Positions 44,216-56,280 of a DNA stretch of 64,000 nucleotides are shown piece after piece. The translations under genes were made by a program, and so were the position numbers. The notes under the pieces are model-generated. The model was not told the DNA's origin, searched no databases, and saw nothing but the letters and a program-made list of their open reading frames with translations. Each line of letters starts with the position of its first letter. Within the stretch, counting starts at the first letter, position 1. Origin of the DNA: Sophora flavescens (Eukaryota; Streptophyta; Magnoliopsida; Fabales; Fabaceae); assembly GCA_030762895.1 (NCBI GenBank), contig CM061062.1, positions 284,576,397 through 284,640,396 of the forward strand, given 5' to 3'.

Positions 44216-44993
44216 ACCCTCATTTGGTGGTCAGGATAGGATATGGACGGATAGGATAAAAGAGTAGGATAAAAGTAGGATATGATATGAGCAGGATAAA
44301 CTGTTATCCTATCCGACGTTTGGTGTCCACCAGATAACCAACTAGATAGTATCGTAATTTTAGTATGAACTTTAAAATTTTAGTTTTTGTTATGAGTGTT
44401 TTCATATTTTATTATATTTTAGTTTTTTTATAATTTTTATTTTTTAAGATTATATAAAAAGACAAAAGTGTCCTTATGATAAAATTACATATAATATTTT
44501 AAAATTTTAAAATTTTGTTTAACTTAAATTGATTTTTTTTATAATTTTAAAATTTCATTTTTAGTTTTTAATTTAATAAAGTTAAATTATTAGAATATTT
44601 TTTATTTATTTTTCAGCTTTTTAAAATAATATAAAGTAAAAAATTTAGCCTTGTGACAAAATAAAAATAATTTTTAGAATTAATTATTAATATTTTTATT
44701 ATTTTATATTTTATTACACCTTTTTAAGTAATCATATTATATTTTACTATACATTAATTATTTTATATACAAAATATTTTTATACTTTATTATACTTTAA
44801 ATCACCTTATCCTATCCTGTTAAGTTTTAACCCAGCTCCCCCTCAGGATTGAATTTTAACTAGATGGGCAGGATATGATAGGTGACATGATTGGTTTATC
44901 CTATCATGCTGGCTCTCCAGACAGTAGTTTTTGACAGGATATGATAGTTTATCCTATCATGTCTCTCTTATTCTGACCACTAAATGAGCCCGT
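44216..44993. mobile_element. Second Harbinger/Tourist-type MITE, inverted relative to the first
   Basis: Ends CTCATTTGGTGGTCAGGATA and complement CTCATTTAGTGGTCAGAATA. The interior matches the 40785-41576 element in reverse orientation (GTTTGGTGTCCACCAGATAA, then AACTAGATAG). Target duplication not resolved. About 778 bp. Confidence 0.7.
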
Positions 44994-45399
44994 AATATCA
45001 TTATTAGAGGCTACGGAAAAGTTTTATAAACACCCAAATTCCGACACCATATCCATCAAGCTAGATTTCTATTTGATTGAGTAAAAAAGATTAAGAGAAA
45101 GTATAAAAATAAATAAGAGTATATTTATATGGTGTGGTATTGATTTTAGTTGTACAAATATCATTGCTCATATCATTATCCAATAACTTGAAGTTGTGGC
45201 TTTTGAGAATGAATGATACTTTTTTTTTTCTTCAGGATATCTCGTACGTAAGGACAGAGACTAATCCCTTGAGGTTTATCACCACAACACACTCGCAAAG
45301 TCACTTTCCAACCATACTCGAGGAAATTAATTTTCCCATGCTATAGTGAGAGTTGAGAAAAACCCACAAAGCTCCGCCATTAACACAAATGGAGGAGCC
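44994..45399. other. Intergenic
   Basis: No gene or repeat ends identified between the MITE and the CACTA element. Confidence 0.4.
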
Positions 45400-45436
45400 T
45401 AGCACTAGTGGAAATAATGTAATATACGGGAACGTT

Positions 45437-45632
45437 TTACGTCAGTTGACCATATGTTTGACGTTAAAAATGAGGCGGTGGCAGTTTTGTAAATATTAAA
45501 TCATTATTTGCGTCAGTTGTTTAATGAACTGACGTTAAAAATGATTATTAACACTTTTAACGTCAGTTGTTTATACAACTGACGTTAAAAGTGTGATTTT
45601 TACTTCAGTTAAATAAATAACTGACGTAAATA
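45437..45632. repeat. Left subterminal palindromes of the CACTA element
   Basis: Units such as TAACGTCAGTTG / CAACTGACGTTA arranged head-to-head (for example 45556-45592 forms a near-perfect hairpin). More copies lie at 46650-47030 and 47797-47935. In En/Spm such subterminal repeats bind the TNPA-type protein; the core TGACGT is also a bZIP core. Confidence 0.85.
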
Positions 45633-45668
45633 ATCAACTCATTCCTATCTTTCTTTCGTTGTCATCTC

Positions 45669-47720
45669 TCTGTTGTCACTCTTAACGCAGATCACTCCAT
45701 ATATAGTGCAGTTTATTTCTAATCTTTTTTTTAAAAAAGTTTATTTTTAATCTTAATTAATTAGCTTGAATTAGTAAACAAATTCTTGTGCAAATTAAAA
45801 TAAATAAACACTTAACATAAAACAAGTTATATGTATAATCAAATCGTATCTCATTGAAGCGATTCATAAGTTACAATTACATGATTAAAAGATAAAAAAT
45901 TTCCGCAACATAGCACTAAAATATAAAAAAGTTTTTGCTTCAACATCATTTTCTTCTCAGTCTTGTCCTCGGAAACTCCAATGGATGCATCTCCTCCCTT
46001 ACTTGAAGTCCTTGATGCTCCATCTGAATCCACAGTCACTTTGGAGCCAAAGCAGAGTGAAGGGTGCACTCGATCTGTTTCAGCAATGGTCTTGGAACAG
46101 TCACTTGGTTCCAAAGCTGAGGTTTTGGAACTGTAGCTGTTGATTCTTCGGAAGGGTGATAATGTGAGCAATTCACATAATGTGATTTACACACCCTTAT
46201 CACCCATGTAATGTGATTTACACAACCTCAGAAGTTGTTTGACCATTAAGACAAAAATCTTTGAGTCTAGGATTAGGAAGAAAGAGTGATGAAGTTAATC
46301 TCCATGGCAGAGCCATATTGTGAAGCAGAAAAATAAAAGGAAGGAATGAAGCTATTTATAGGAGCAGGGGATGAAGTTACTAGGCGTCGTAAGTTGCTAA
46401 AAAATTAAATTGATCATTAAGAGCATTAGGTTCCAAGGCGCATTGGGAGTTGGCAGTCATATATTATAAACGTGCAGAAAAGAAAACGCCCGAAGGAATA
46501 GGAAGAAATAGACCTTTAAGTATAGGTATAAACTTAATGCTCATAAAGAGGATTATAGGTTACAATGTGCATGGGTAAGTAGCACAGCACTAATGGGTAA
46601 GTAGCAGGGTAGTCAAAGGAATGAATGCTTTTGCAGAAACTTATAACTTTTAACGTCAATTGTTGAATAAAACTGATGTTAAAAGTGTTTTTAAAATAAA
46701 AAATATTTATTTTTAACGTCAGTTGTTTATACAACTGACGTTAAAAGTGTGATTTTTACTTCAGTTAAATAAATAGCTGACGTAAATAATCCTATATCCC
46801 TATCTGAAATGTCCTGTTGTCACTCTTAACACAGGTCAATGGGTAAGTAGCAGAGTAGTCAAAGGAATGAATGTTTTTGCAGAAACTTATACACTTTTAA
46901 CGTCAGTTGTTGAATAAAACTGAAGTTAAAAGTGTTTTTAAAATAAAAAATATTTATTTTTAACGTCGATTTGTTTATACAATTGACGTTAAAAGTGTGA
47001 TTTTTACTTGATTAAATAAATAGGCGACGTAAATAATCCTATATCCCTATCTGAAATGCCCTGTTGTCACTCTTAACACAGGTCAATCCACATATATAGT
47101 GCAGTTTATTTCTAAACTTTTTTGTTTAAACAAGTTTATTTTTAATCTTAATTAATTAGCTTGAATTAGTAAACAAATTCTTGTGCAAATTAAGATAAAT
47201 AAACACTTAACATAAAACAAGTTATATATGTATCTCATTGAAGCGATTCATAAGTTACAATTAATTACATGAATAAAAGATAAAAAATTTCTGCAACATA
47301 GCCCTAAAATATAAAAAAGTTTCTGCTTCAACATCATTTTCTTCTCAGTCCTGTCCTCAGAAATTCAAATGGATGCATCTCCTCCCTCACTTGAATTTCA
47401 TGATGCATCATAATTAATCCACAGTCACTAGCTGCGAAAGCAAAGTGAAAGGGATCTTTGCATCACCTCCTTCACTGGAATTCCTTGATGCATCATCTCG
47501 AATCCACAGTCACTTGCAGCCAAAGCAGAGTGAAAGGGATGACTGGGATGAAAAAAAGTGAGGGAATCACATTACGTGATTTACTCAACTTTATCATCCA
47601 TGTAATGTGATTTACACAACCTTAGATGATTTTTGACCATTAAGACAGAGACCTTTAAGTCTAGGTATAGGAAAAAATAACAAAAGTCTCAGAGCCATTT
47701 TGTGAAGGAATAGAAATATA
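45669..47720. repeat. Internal duplication in CACTA left part
   Basis: 45669-46340 and 47062-47720 are diverged direct copies (shared CTGTTGTCACTCTTAAC, CATATATAGTGCAGTTTATT, GAAGCGATTCATAAGTTACA, CTTCAACATCATTTTCTTCT). Between them a 247-bp unit is tandemly repeated (46592 and 46839, AATGGGTAAGTAGCAG). Copy 1 has an antisense 106-codon frame (45851-46171) that is Ser/Lys-rich; copy 2 has lost it. Possibly cargo or remnant second gene. Confidence 0.7.
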
Positions 47721-47959
47721 GAGGAAAAAGAAGAGGTCAGACATGATCGATACGTAAGAATGGTACTTTATATAGAGAATGATTTTTACACAACACTTTT
47801 AACGTCAGTTGTATTCAACAACTGACGTTAAAAGTGTTTTTAAATAAAAAAAATTAATATTTAACGTCAGTTTTTTAATACAACTGACGTTAAACAATGA
47901 CTTTTAACGTCAGTTGTTTAAGACAACTGACGTTAAATGTTGTTTTATTTTTGGTTTTT

Positions 47960-48674
47960 GATTATAACGTTTACACACACGCGCCTTATGCACTTCGCTC
48001 TGTACGTCTCTTTTCTCTTTTCATCACGCTCAATCCTCGATCACTCTCAACCCTCACTCTCACTCTCACCCAGCACAGAACCCTAATCGCGAGCTCATCT
48101 CCACCGCAACCACCGCGAGGGCTTCTTCGCCACCACCGTGAGGTACACTATTAACCCTAACTCTGTCTTTTCATTCATTCTTTGCAATAACTTGACATCT
48201 CTCTTTCCCCTTCCCGCGCACTAACTCTCCTTGTCCCTCTGCTCTCAGTAACCACATTGAACGTTGGCCACCACTCGAGCTCCCCTCCCCACCACCACGC
48301 GTGCACCTATTTCTGGTGAGTCTTTAGGGCACATTTTTTTATTTTTGGTTTTGAGTGTATGTTGAAACTGTAGTCTCAGTAGTTGAAACTTGAAACCATG
48401 AGTTTGAGTTGTTTGCAATGTACGTCTCTATTTTTGGTTTTGAGTGCATGTTGCTCTGCTGGTTGATCAGTCACGGCCGTGATGCTCATCACGGCTAGGC
48501 CGTGATCAGTTCTGCATGTGATGGTCTGGTTCAGTTGGCACGTTACGGCCGTGATGGACATCACTGCCAGTCCGTGACCAGTGCTTGGCAATCTTCAAAA
48601 ACTATAGTTTTCAATCTTCCGTATTGTCCTTATATTGGATATATGTTTTGTATATCTACAGGACCTATCTAGTT
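47960..48674 (+). promoter_or_regulatory. TNP2 promoter/leader with intron and hairpins
   Basis: CT-rich leader (about 47990-48130) precedes what looks like a leader intron ending in CTACAG just before the coding start. Two hairpin-forming blocks with TCACGGCCGTGATG occur at 48466-48508 and 48541-48582. Confidence 0.45.
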
Positions 48675-51600
48675 ATGGATCGTAGTTGGATGGTTTGTAA
48701 GTGCACTAGTACTGAGTATTTGAAGGGGGTGGGAGAATTTATAGAATTTGCTCAAAGGAATGTTCCTAATAGTAATGGAATGTTCTGTTGTCCTTGTGTC
48801 AAGTGTTTGAATACGAGGAAATGTACGGTGAAGGATATACGTACTCATTTGATTTGTGAAGGGATTTGCTTGAGTTATACAAGATGGATATGGCATGGTG
48901 ATGTGTTGTTGAGTAGTACGACAAGTGTCTCCCAAAGTGAGGATGTTGATGTAGATATGGAGGATGATCGAGTAGAGGACATGATCCGTGATATTGGACA
49001 AGAATCTTTTCATCGAGCTCATGTGTATGATAGGTTGTGCGGTGATGCGGGTAAGCCTTTATATCCAGGGTGTACTACTCATACACGGTTGTCGGCGGTG
49101 CTAAAATTGGTTTGTGTGAAGGCGAGAAATGGTTGGACCGATAAAAGCTTCACGGAATTGCTTGAAGTTTTGAAAGACTTGCTTCCGGAGGACAACACAT
49201 TGCCTGACCGTAACTATGAGGCCAAGAAGGTATTGTGTCCTATGGGTATGTTGTATAAGAAGATACACGCATGCCCCAATGATTGCATATTGTACACCGG
49301 TGTTCATGAAGACAATCACGATTGCCCCAAATGTGGGTTATCACGATACAAAGTGAAGGGTGGTGATGATGATGATGATCTTGATGATGTGAGAAAAAAG
49401 GGTCCTCCTGCGAAGGTGTTGTGGTATCTTCCAATAATTCCAAGGTTCAAGCGATTGTTTGCCAATGCAAAAGATGCGAATAATCTTAGATGGCATAATG
49501 ATGAGAGGAAACGTGATGGAAAGGTTCGTCATCCTGCTGATTCTATTCAATGGAAGAATATCGATACTATGTTTCTGGATTTCGCCGATGAGCCAAGAAA
49601 CCTAAGGCTTGGACTTGCTACGGATGGAATGAATCCTTATAGTAACATGAGTAGTATTCATAGTTCATGGCCTGTTCTGTTGGTAATTTACAACATGCCC
49701 CCTTGGTTGTGCATGAAGCGTAAATACATGATGTTGTCTATGATGATTTCGAGCCCAAAGCAACCAGGAAATGACTTAGATGTTTATCTAGGTCCCTTGA
49801 TTGAAGACTTGAAACCGCTGTGGGTGGAAGGTGTTGATGTAGTTTATGGGTATTCTTATGAGACTTTCAAGCTTCGTGCCATGTTATTTTGCACCATCAA
49901 CGACTTTCCAGCATACGGTAACTTGTCCGGGTACAGTGTCAAGGGGCATAAAGCATGCCCTATATGTGAAGAAGGCACATGCTACACACAGTTGCATCAT
50001 GGAAAGAAGACGGTTTACCTTGGGCATCGGAGATTTCTTAGACGTGATCACCAATATTGTAAGATGAAAAAAGCTTTTAATGGATGCCAAGAGACATAAG
50101 AAGCGCCGGCGGCCTTAATTGGAGAGCAGGTTTATCAGAGGGTAAAGGGCATCGATGTTATATTCGGCAAGTCCAAAAAGAAAGGTAAAGCTGCTGAGAA
50201 AAACATATGGAAGAAGAGGTCGATATTCTTTGATCTTCCATACTGGCGCAAGCTTGATGTCAGACACTGCATTGATGTGATGCATGTGCAGAAAAATGTG
50301 TGTGATAGTGTGATCGGGACGCTTCTCAACATTCAGGGCAAGACAAAGGATGGTGTGAATGCTCGTCTCGACCTCGTTGCTATGGGTATACGAGAGCAGT
50401 TAGCTCCAGTTGTTGAGGATGGTAAGCGGACTTATTTGCCGCCAGCATGTCATACTTTGTCAAAAAAAAAAAGAGACAAAGTTTCTGCGGGTGTCTTTAG
50501 GGCATCAAAGTTCCACATGGTTACTCTTCAAATATGAAGAGGCTTGTCTCTAGTGATCTTAAATTGGTTGGTTTAAAGTCTCATGATTGTCACATCTTGA
50601 TGCAACAACTTCTGCTCGTTGCTATTCGTGGTATTGCTCCAAAAAATGTGAGACATGCCATTACTCGGTTGTGCTCATTCTTCAATTCTATATGCAGCAA
50701 AGTCGTTGACCCTCGTATGTTGGATGACTTGGAAGTTGAGGCTGCTACAATCTTGTGCCAATTGGAGATGTATTTTCCTCCTTCCTTTTTCGACATAACG
50801 GTTCACTTAATTGTTCATTTGGTGAGGGAGATTAGATTATGTGGGCCGGTTTTTCTGAGATGGTTGTACCCAGTTGAGCGCTACATGAAGATCGTGAAAG
50901 GGTACGTGAAGAATCCTCATCGTCCGGAAGCATCTATTGTTCAAAGGTATATTGCAGAAGAAGCTATTGAGTTTTGTTCGGACTACCTTCATAACCCGGA
51001 TCCTATAGGGGTTCCTAAGCCTCGGCATGATGAGATCAGATGTCAAGGTAATGGTACACATGGCTTAAGAATTAATAGGAAGGATCGGGAGGAAGTGCTT
51101 CAAGCACATTTGTATGTATTGAACAACATCGAATGTGTTCAGCCTTTCTTATTTGAACATAAAAGAAAAGTCAATCAAGAAAACCCTCGAATGAGCGAAA
51201 GGTGGTTGTTGAACAAGCATAACAAGACTTTCTTACCATGGTTCAAGGAAGAAATGCTTAAGGATGGTAGTACTGCTTCTGATGACGTAAGGTGGCTAGC
51301 ACGTGGGCCTAGCTTCAACGTCATATGTTGGAGCGGATACGACATAAATAACTTTTCCTTTTATACAGAGGAACAAGATAACAAGAGTACCATGCAAAAT
51401 AGTGGGGTTATGATTGTGGCCGAAGCAATGCACTTCTCTAGTGCAAAGGACACAAAACCCGTTAAAGCACCGAGACCTTACTTTGAATATATTGAAGATA
51501 TTTGGGTGCTCGATTACACTAAGCTTACGGTGCCGGTATTTAAATGTAAGTGGGTTGATAGTAACGGTGGTGTACAAACCGACGAATTGGGGTTCACATT

Positions 51601-51877
51601 GGTAGACCTCAACAAGTTATGTCATATAAATGAGCCTTTCATAATGGCTTCCCAAGCAAAACAAGTGTTCTACATCACTGATCCTTCTAACAAAAGGTTG
51701 TCCGTGATTCTCCAAGGAAAAAGCATGTATAATGGTAGTGATGAAAATGAAGATTCAAATCTTGATATTCCCGAGACTCCTTCTTTTTCAACAAACATGC
51801 CTACTATAATCGAGGAGACACAGGTGGACGATGTACATGCCACTCGTGATGATCATCACGAATGGATATTGATATAG
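48675..51877 (+). pseudogene. CACTA TNP2-like transposase, nearly intact
   Basis: Starts MDRSWMVCKCTSTEYLKGVG, the transposase-associated domain with its Cys/His zinc-binding set (CCPCVKCLN, HLICEGICLSYTRWIWHG). The Transposase_21 (TNP2) core follows: DCPKCGLSRYK, KVLWYLPIIPRFKRLF, LRLGLATDGMNPY, YGYSYETFKLRAMLF, KGHKACPICEEGT, RKLDVRHCIDVMHVQKNVCD. Then the DUF4218 region (VAIRGIAPKNVRHAI, LRWLYPVERYMKIVKGYVKN) and DUF4216 region (VICWSGYDINNFSFYTEEQD, PVFKCKWVD). Lesions: a TAA at 50097-50099 after KAFNGCQET, and a frame slip at the A11 run near 50464 with a stop at 50535, after which the 50534-51877 frame runs to the end. Otherwise about 1,060 codons are well preserved. The transposase binds and cuts the element ends. 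Confidence 0.9.
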
Positions 51878-52104
51878 GTAGTTTAAACTTAGTATACATT
51901 TATTTTTATTTATATTTCTGTATTTATTTTGAGTTATAACCTATGTTAATAAATATATATTGTTTCTAAACAGGCATACATATGGATCATTGTTCCATTT
52001 TTCCTTTGCAATTATGTAATGTGTGTGATATTCTGTGTTAGTGGGATATTTACTGAATGCAGGGATAGCTGAGGGGAGTGATATTTTAAAACTGAATTAA
52101 AAAA

Positions 52105-52500
52105 AAATAATACTATTAACGTCAGTTGTATGATACAACTCACGTTAATAGTATTTTATAAAATATACAGTACACTATTAACGTCAGTTGTTTATTACAA
52201 CTGACGTTAAAATTAAGACCTTTAACGTCAGTTCTTTATAACAACTGACGTTAGTTTTAACAAAATTAATGTTCGTTCTTAAAGAACTGACGTTAATTTT
52301 TACAAAATTAACATCAATTGTGTTAAAGAACTGACGTTAATTTTGACAAAATTAACGTCAGTTGTGTTAAAGAACCGACGTTAATAGTTTTATATTTAAC
52401 GTCAGTTCTCAACTGACGTTAAAATTTTAACTTTTAACGTCAGCTGTATTTATGTCAGTCAGTATTCTGACGTAAAAAATCAATTTTAACTGACGTAAAA
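52105..52500. repeat. Right subterminal palindromes of the CACTA element
   Basis: About eight TAACGTCAGTTG...CAACTGACGTTA units in 400 bp, several as hairpins (52178-52213, 52222-52255, 52395-52420). Confidence 0.85.
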
Positions 52501-52522
52501 AGCACTTATTGCACTAGTGTAG

Positions 52523-53117
52523 ATTCCAAACAAAACCACTAATATTGAGTAGTAGATAATTTAAGGATTTAATTAGTATGTATTGTCAGGGTAATATTTT
52601 TTTTATATTATCAACCAATCATCAATTGTCACATTATTAAAAAATATTTGACTCTTATCATAATTATCTTAAACGTCACACATAAGATGACTTATGAAAT
52701 TGTCATTCAACCCTTTTTTTTAAGCAAGGTGATAAGTCACGATAAATTTATTAATAAAATAAAAAAGAAAACAAGAACATGGTGGACAAAAACCAAAACC
52801 CATACAAAATAAACGAGAATCAAGCATACCCATTTAACTTTTAGATGAGTGTGAAAATGATTAATTTTTAATGATGGTGTGGTAAAAAATGGTAGTTGAA
52901 AAACTCAAATTGAGGTTTAGCAATGCAAGAGCAACAAATTTTTGTTTCTACTCAAACTCAAGTTTAGCCCGAAATTAATTCTTACGGCTAAGTTCAAAGA
53001 TAAGCCAAACATCATTTTAAAAAAAAAGCCAAAAGCAAGTCGGTTTTCTCAACCTATGTTTGGGTTGTGCCAAATTGAAATCCAAACACACACTTAGTCG
53101 TTGGTAAGGTTTGAGAA
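52523..53117. other. Intergenic; possible L1 3'-tail at 52711-52830
   Basis: The minus strand of 52711-52830 ends ...CGTGACTTATCACCTTGCTT followed by A8, in the style of plant L1 3' ends, but no target duplication was found. Confidence 0.3.
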
Positions 53118-53985
53118 TGTAACGTCCCATACTGTTTTATGGATTGACGATTGTCCTCACAAACCAACACAGGTCTTTTTAGTGTTCTTTGTCCTCACCC
53201 ACACACGCTTCCTGGAAAACTTCACAGATCACCCATCCCAAAATTGCTCCAAGTCAAGCACGCTTAACTGTGGAGTTCTTAAGTAACGGGCTCCCGAAAA
53301 GAAGATGCATCTTGTTATAAGGTAGTACTAATCTATTCTTACAAGTCATCATCAACTGTATAGTATCATACCTACAGAGTCTCAGGATCTCTATTGTTCC
53401 GGTGTGTTATCGGTTTATTCATGTGTTCCTCAGCCTAAAAGCCTAACAGGAGCCACTCCTTGTTTGTGCTCTCTTTGCACTGACGACCAGTCCCCGCCCT
53501 CATCAACCCCCAGGTGTCACATTTCCACCAGATTCCGCATGGTTCCTCCTCGAGTCACACCGTACTGAGATAGGTGCTGCTCTGATACCATTTGTAACGT
53601 CTCAGACTGCTTTATGAATTGACGACTGTCCCCACAAACCAACATGAGTCGATCTTTTCAGCGTGCTATGTCCTCACTCACACGCTCACCCATCACAAAT
53701 TTTCTCTAAGTCAAACACGCTTAACTGTCGAGTTCTTAAGTGATGGGTTCCCGAAAAGAAGATGCATCTTCTTAACATAGGTAGTACCAATCAATTCTTA
53801 TAAACCATCATCAGCTGTACAGTCTCATACCTACAGAGTCTTAGGATTCCTCTCGTCTCATTTCGGTAGATCATCGCTGCATTCATATGTCACGATCTGC
53901 TTAAAATCCTGCCAGGAGCCGCACCTTGTCTGTGCTCTATTTGCACTGACAATCACTACCCGCTCTTCTCAACCCGCTGGTGTCA
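53118..53985 (-). mobile_element. Cassandra TRIM, tandem LTR-internal-LTR-internal, minus strand
   Basis: LTR 53118-53376, internal 53377-53592, LTR 53593-53835, partial internal to about 53985. On the minus strand each LTR runs TGTAGGTATG...GTTACA, followed by AA and the primer site TGGTATCAGAGC (53579-53590 for the intact junction). LTR 1 carries the 5S-rRNA-derived AGTTAAGCGTGCTTG (53255-53269) and a GGGATGGGTGA-like block, the hallmark of Cassandra. No coding capacity; mobilised in trans. LTR 2 has lost part of the 5S segment. The array shares one LTR between units, as produced by unequal recombination. Confidence 0.88.
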
Positions 53986-55364
53986 TAGAGAAACACACTT
54001 TTGATGAATATACTGATGGCCATGCCATCGATAAAACAATGACACTATGTAACACCTGTCTTCTTCCTCCTCACTCTCTTTTCATTCAAATACCCTCTTC
54101 TCTAGATTTCTTTATTTTGTGCCACCATTGCGCTACCACCATGTCACCAACTGTGTTCTGCCTCTATGCACTGCCAGTCTGCCACCCTTTTACCACTGCC
54201 CTTTAAGTAGATTCTTGTGCACTGAGTTGAACATTGCTTGATTATGGTTAAGCTAGGTCTTTCCTTTTCCCCATTTTGGTTGCTATTTTTATATTTGAAA
54301 CATACTAGATAGTTATTTTTTTTTTAATGTTGAAGCCTCATGGTTGTAAAATTTTAATGCTTTATCTTCTCTAATTTTGAAGAATATGATCTTAGTACGT
54401 CTGTAGCCTACTTGGCCATAGGTTTTGATGGAGTTATTGGAGCTCCATGTTCTGTTTTTAATGTGGTTTGGATGATATTGGTAAGTGCTTGTTGTGGAAC
54501 TGTGAAGTTGGTTTGATAAGATGTTCATATTCGTGACTAAAATTTGTTGATAATGTTGATTTCTTGTAATGAATTTGATGCATGGAGACATTTGTTTCTT
54601 TTGTTTATTAGCAGATGTTGATATCAATTTAATTAATGTGTATGGATGATGTTGAAACTCGAACTTTAGTTGCTATCGAGCTATTGGAATTCTCTGCCAA
54701 GGAAGAAGCTTAAACCTTATTACTCACATTATTAGGTAAAAGTAATGTAATAAGGAGAAATAAAAGTTTTTAGATGCTGGAAAAATCATGAAGACATAAT
54801 AAAAATGGACTTGAATAATTGGGTTTATTTAGTCCATGTCACTTGGTGATATAAAAAAAATTCATAGGAAATGACTTTCACGTAACTACGATAATGAGGA
54901 CTCTAATTAGTCTTTAGGATAACGTTTGGCATAAGACATATTTTTCATGTTCTCAAAATTAAAGGTGAAGTGAGAAACAAAAAAAGTTCATGTTTAATAC
55001 AAGAAATAAAAAATCATTCACATGAATAAAAAATACAGAGGAATAAAATTTGTGAATTAAAGTTGAAAACTGTATTAATTCTATATCTAAGGATGGGAAG
55101 GAAATATTTATGGAATGAGATTCTCAATAGGTTACCCGAGAATCAATATTCTCTTAGCCAAATGCTACTTAAGTATTTTGAGTTGGAGGAACATAGTTAT
55201 TTTCATAATATACAATTATTGTACAATATTAAATTTATTAGTTAATTTATGTTTTATTTTTTCAGTAATTTTTTAATATATATTTGATATTATTACAATT
55301 TATTTTTATATTATAAATGAAATTTAGGATTCCTGACAGAACCCAGTGTTAAAAACAGAAAAAT
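53986..55364. other. Intergenic, unassigned
   Basis: 1.4 kb without a supportable gene. Region 54040-54200 is C/T-rich and may be a transposon remnant. Confidence 0.35.
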
Positions 55365-55545
55365 ACCTATATGTAGTTGATTCAAGTGGTAATGGACTTG
55401 AACACTTTAAACAAGTGGTTTTGATTCGAATCCTGACTCTTGTGTATGGAAAAAATCTGATTGAGAGGAGAAAACTCACTTTATTTGGCCCAACAAGTTC
55501 CTCGATAGAGATTAATCACTGTTAATAATAATAAATAATTCGTAC
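55365..55545 (+). mobile_element. tRNA-derived SINE
   Basis: A-box-like TAGTTGATTCAAGTGG (about 55375-55390), B-box-like GATTCGAATCCTG (about 55423-55435), body ending CGATAGAGATTAATCACTG and a (TAA)n-like tail. Target duplication not found. Confidence 0.6.
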
Positions 55546-55740
55546 TTATAACATGGTAAAAAAAAAAATGATCATCAGTGAAACTATATTGCCAATCTTG
55601 TAGTTTTTTCTTTGTTATATGGTCGTGTGAATAAAATATAAAAAAATAGAGATATTTTATCAGGGGACTCAGTTAAGAATTATTAAACTTGTTTTATCAT
55701 CACATGTCCACGTAAGATAAGATCCTTTCCTATAATAAAA

Positions 55741-55742
<2 letters not shown>

Positions 55743-55792
<50 letters not shown>
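55743..55792. repeat. (TA)n microsatellite
   Basis: About 25 TA units. Confidence 0.95.
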
Positions 55793-55799
<7 letters not shown>

Positions 55800-55874
55800 G
55801 TATAAGTATAAGTATAATTTTAATGCATTATCATTATAAAATATTTTGTACCATTAATAAGTTATAGATTATGT

Positions 55875-56280
55875 CAGATATAGTGATCATTTGGTTTACA
55901 TTTTGGAAGGTTCAAAATCATGTTTACTTTTTAGTGAAAGTGATTTTTGAATTTTGAAGATGTTTGTTTTAAAGTTAATTAGCGTCCAATAAAATCAATT
56001 ATGGGATTGGCAGAATTGATTTTAAGAGAATCAATAATTTCTAATTTTTTGTTTAGTGGAATTGATTCTAGACATGAGACCCACAATATTCTTTATGTTA
56101 TACTTCAAAAATGATTTTACTCTATCATCTAAACAAAGTAATTCTTCCAAACTCATTTTTAAAATATCATTTACCAAACACAAATCAATTTTTGAAACTC
56201 ACTTTTATTTTTTAAATCATTTCATTCAAAATCAATTTCTCAAAATCAATTATATCAAAATCTAAAACAAACAGGTCCAA
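55875..56280. repeat. Non-autonomous element related to 34370-35010
   Basis: Contains CCAATAAAATCAATTATGGG, TTGATTTTAAGAGAATCAAT, GACCCACAATATTC, TCATCTAAACAAAGTAATTC and AAAATCAATTATATCAAAAT in the order seen in the 34.4-kb copy. Ends GTTTGTTTTAGATTTTG inverted. Non-coding. Confidence 0.6.

Larger units (their letters stand above)
45403..52519 (+). mobile_element. CACTA (En/Spm) DNA transposon, 7.1 kb, complete ends
   Basis: Starts CACTAGTGGAAATAATG and ends ...CACTAGTG (complement CACTAGTGCAATAAGTG), with TAG duplicated at 45400-45402 and 52520-52522, the 3-bp duplication of CACTA elements. Both subterminal regions are packed with palindromic TAACGTCAGTTG units. A TNP2-type transposase frame fills 48675-51877. 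A second TNPA-like frame was not found. A 670-bp internal segment is duplicated in the left part. With one stop and one short shifted segment in the transposase, it is close to autonomous but probably inactive on its own. Confidence 0.93.

Noticed and set aside
45437..52500. CRISPR-like array from regularly repeated palindromes
   Set aside because: Spacing is irregular, the repeats cluster at both ends of an element with CACTA termini and a TSD, and the genome is a plant's. They are transposon subterminal repeats.
53190..53300. True 5S rRNA gene
   Set aside because: Only the internal promoter-like half is recognisable and it is embedded in an LTR with primer site and matching second LTR. It is Cassandra.
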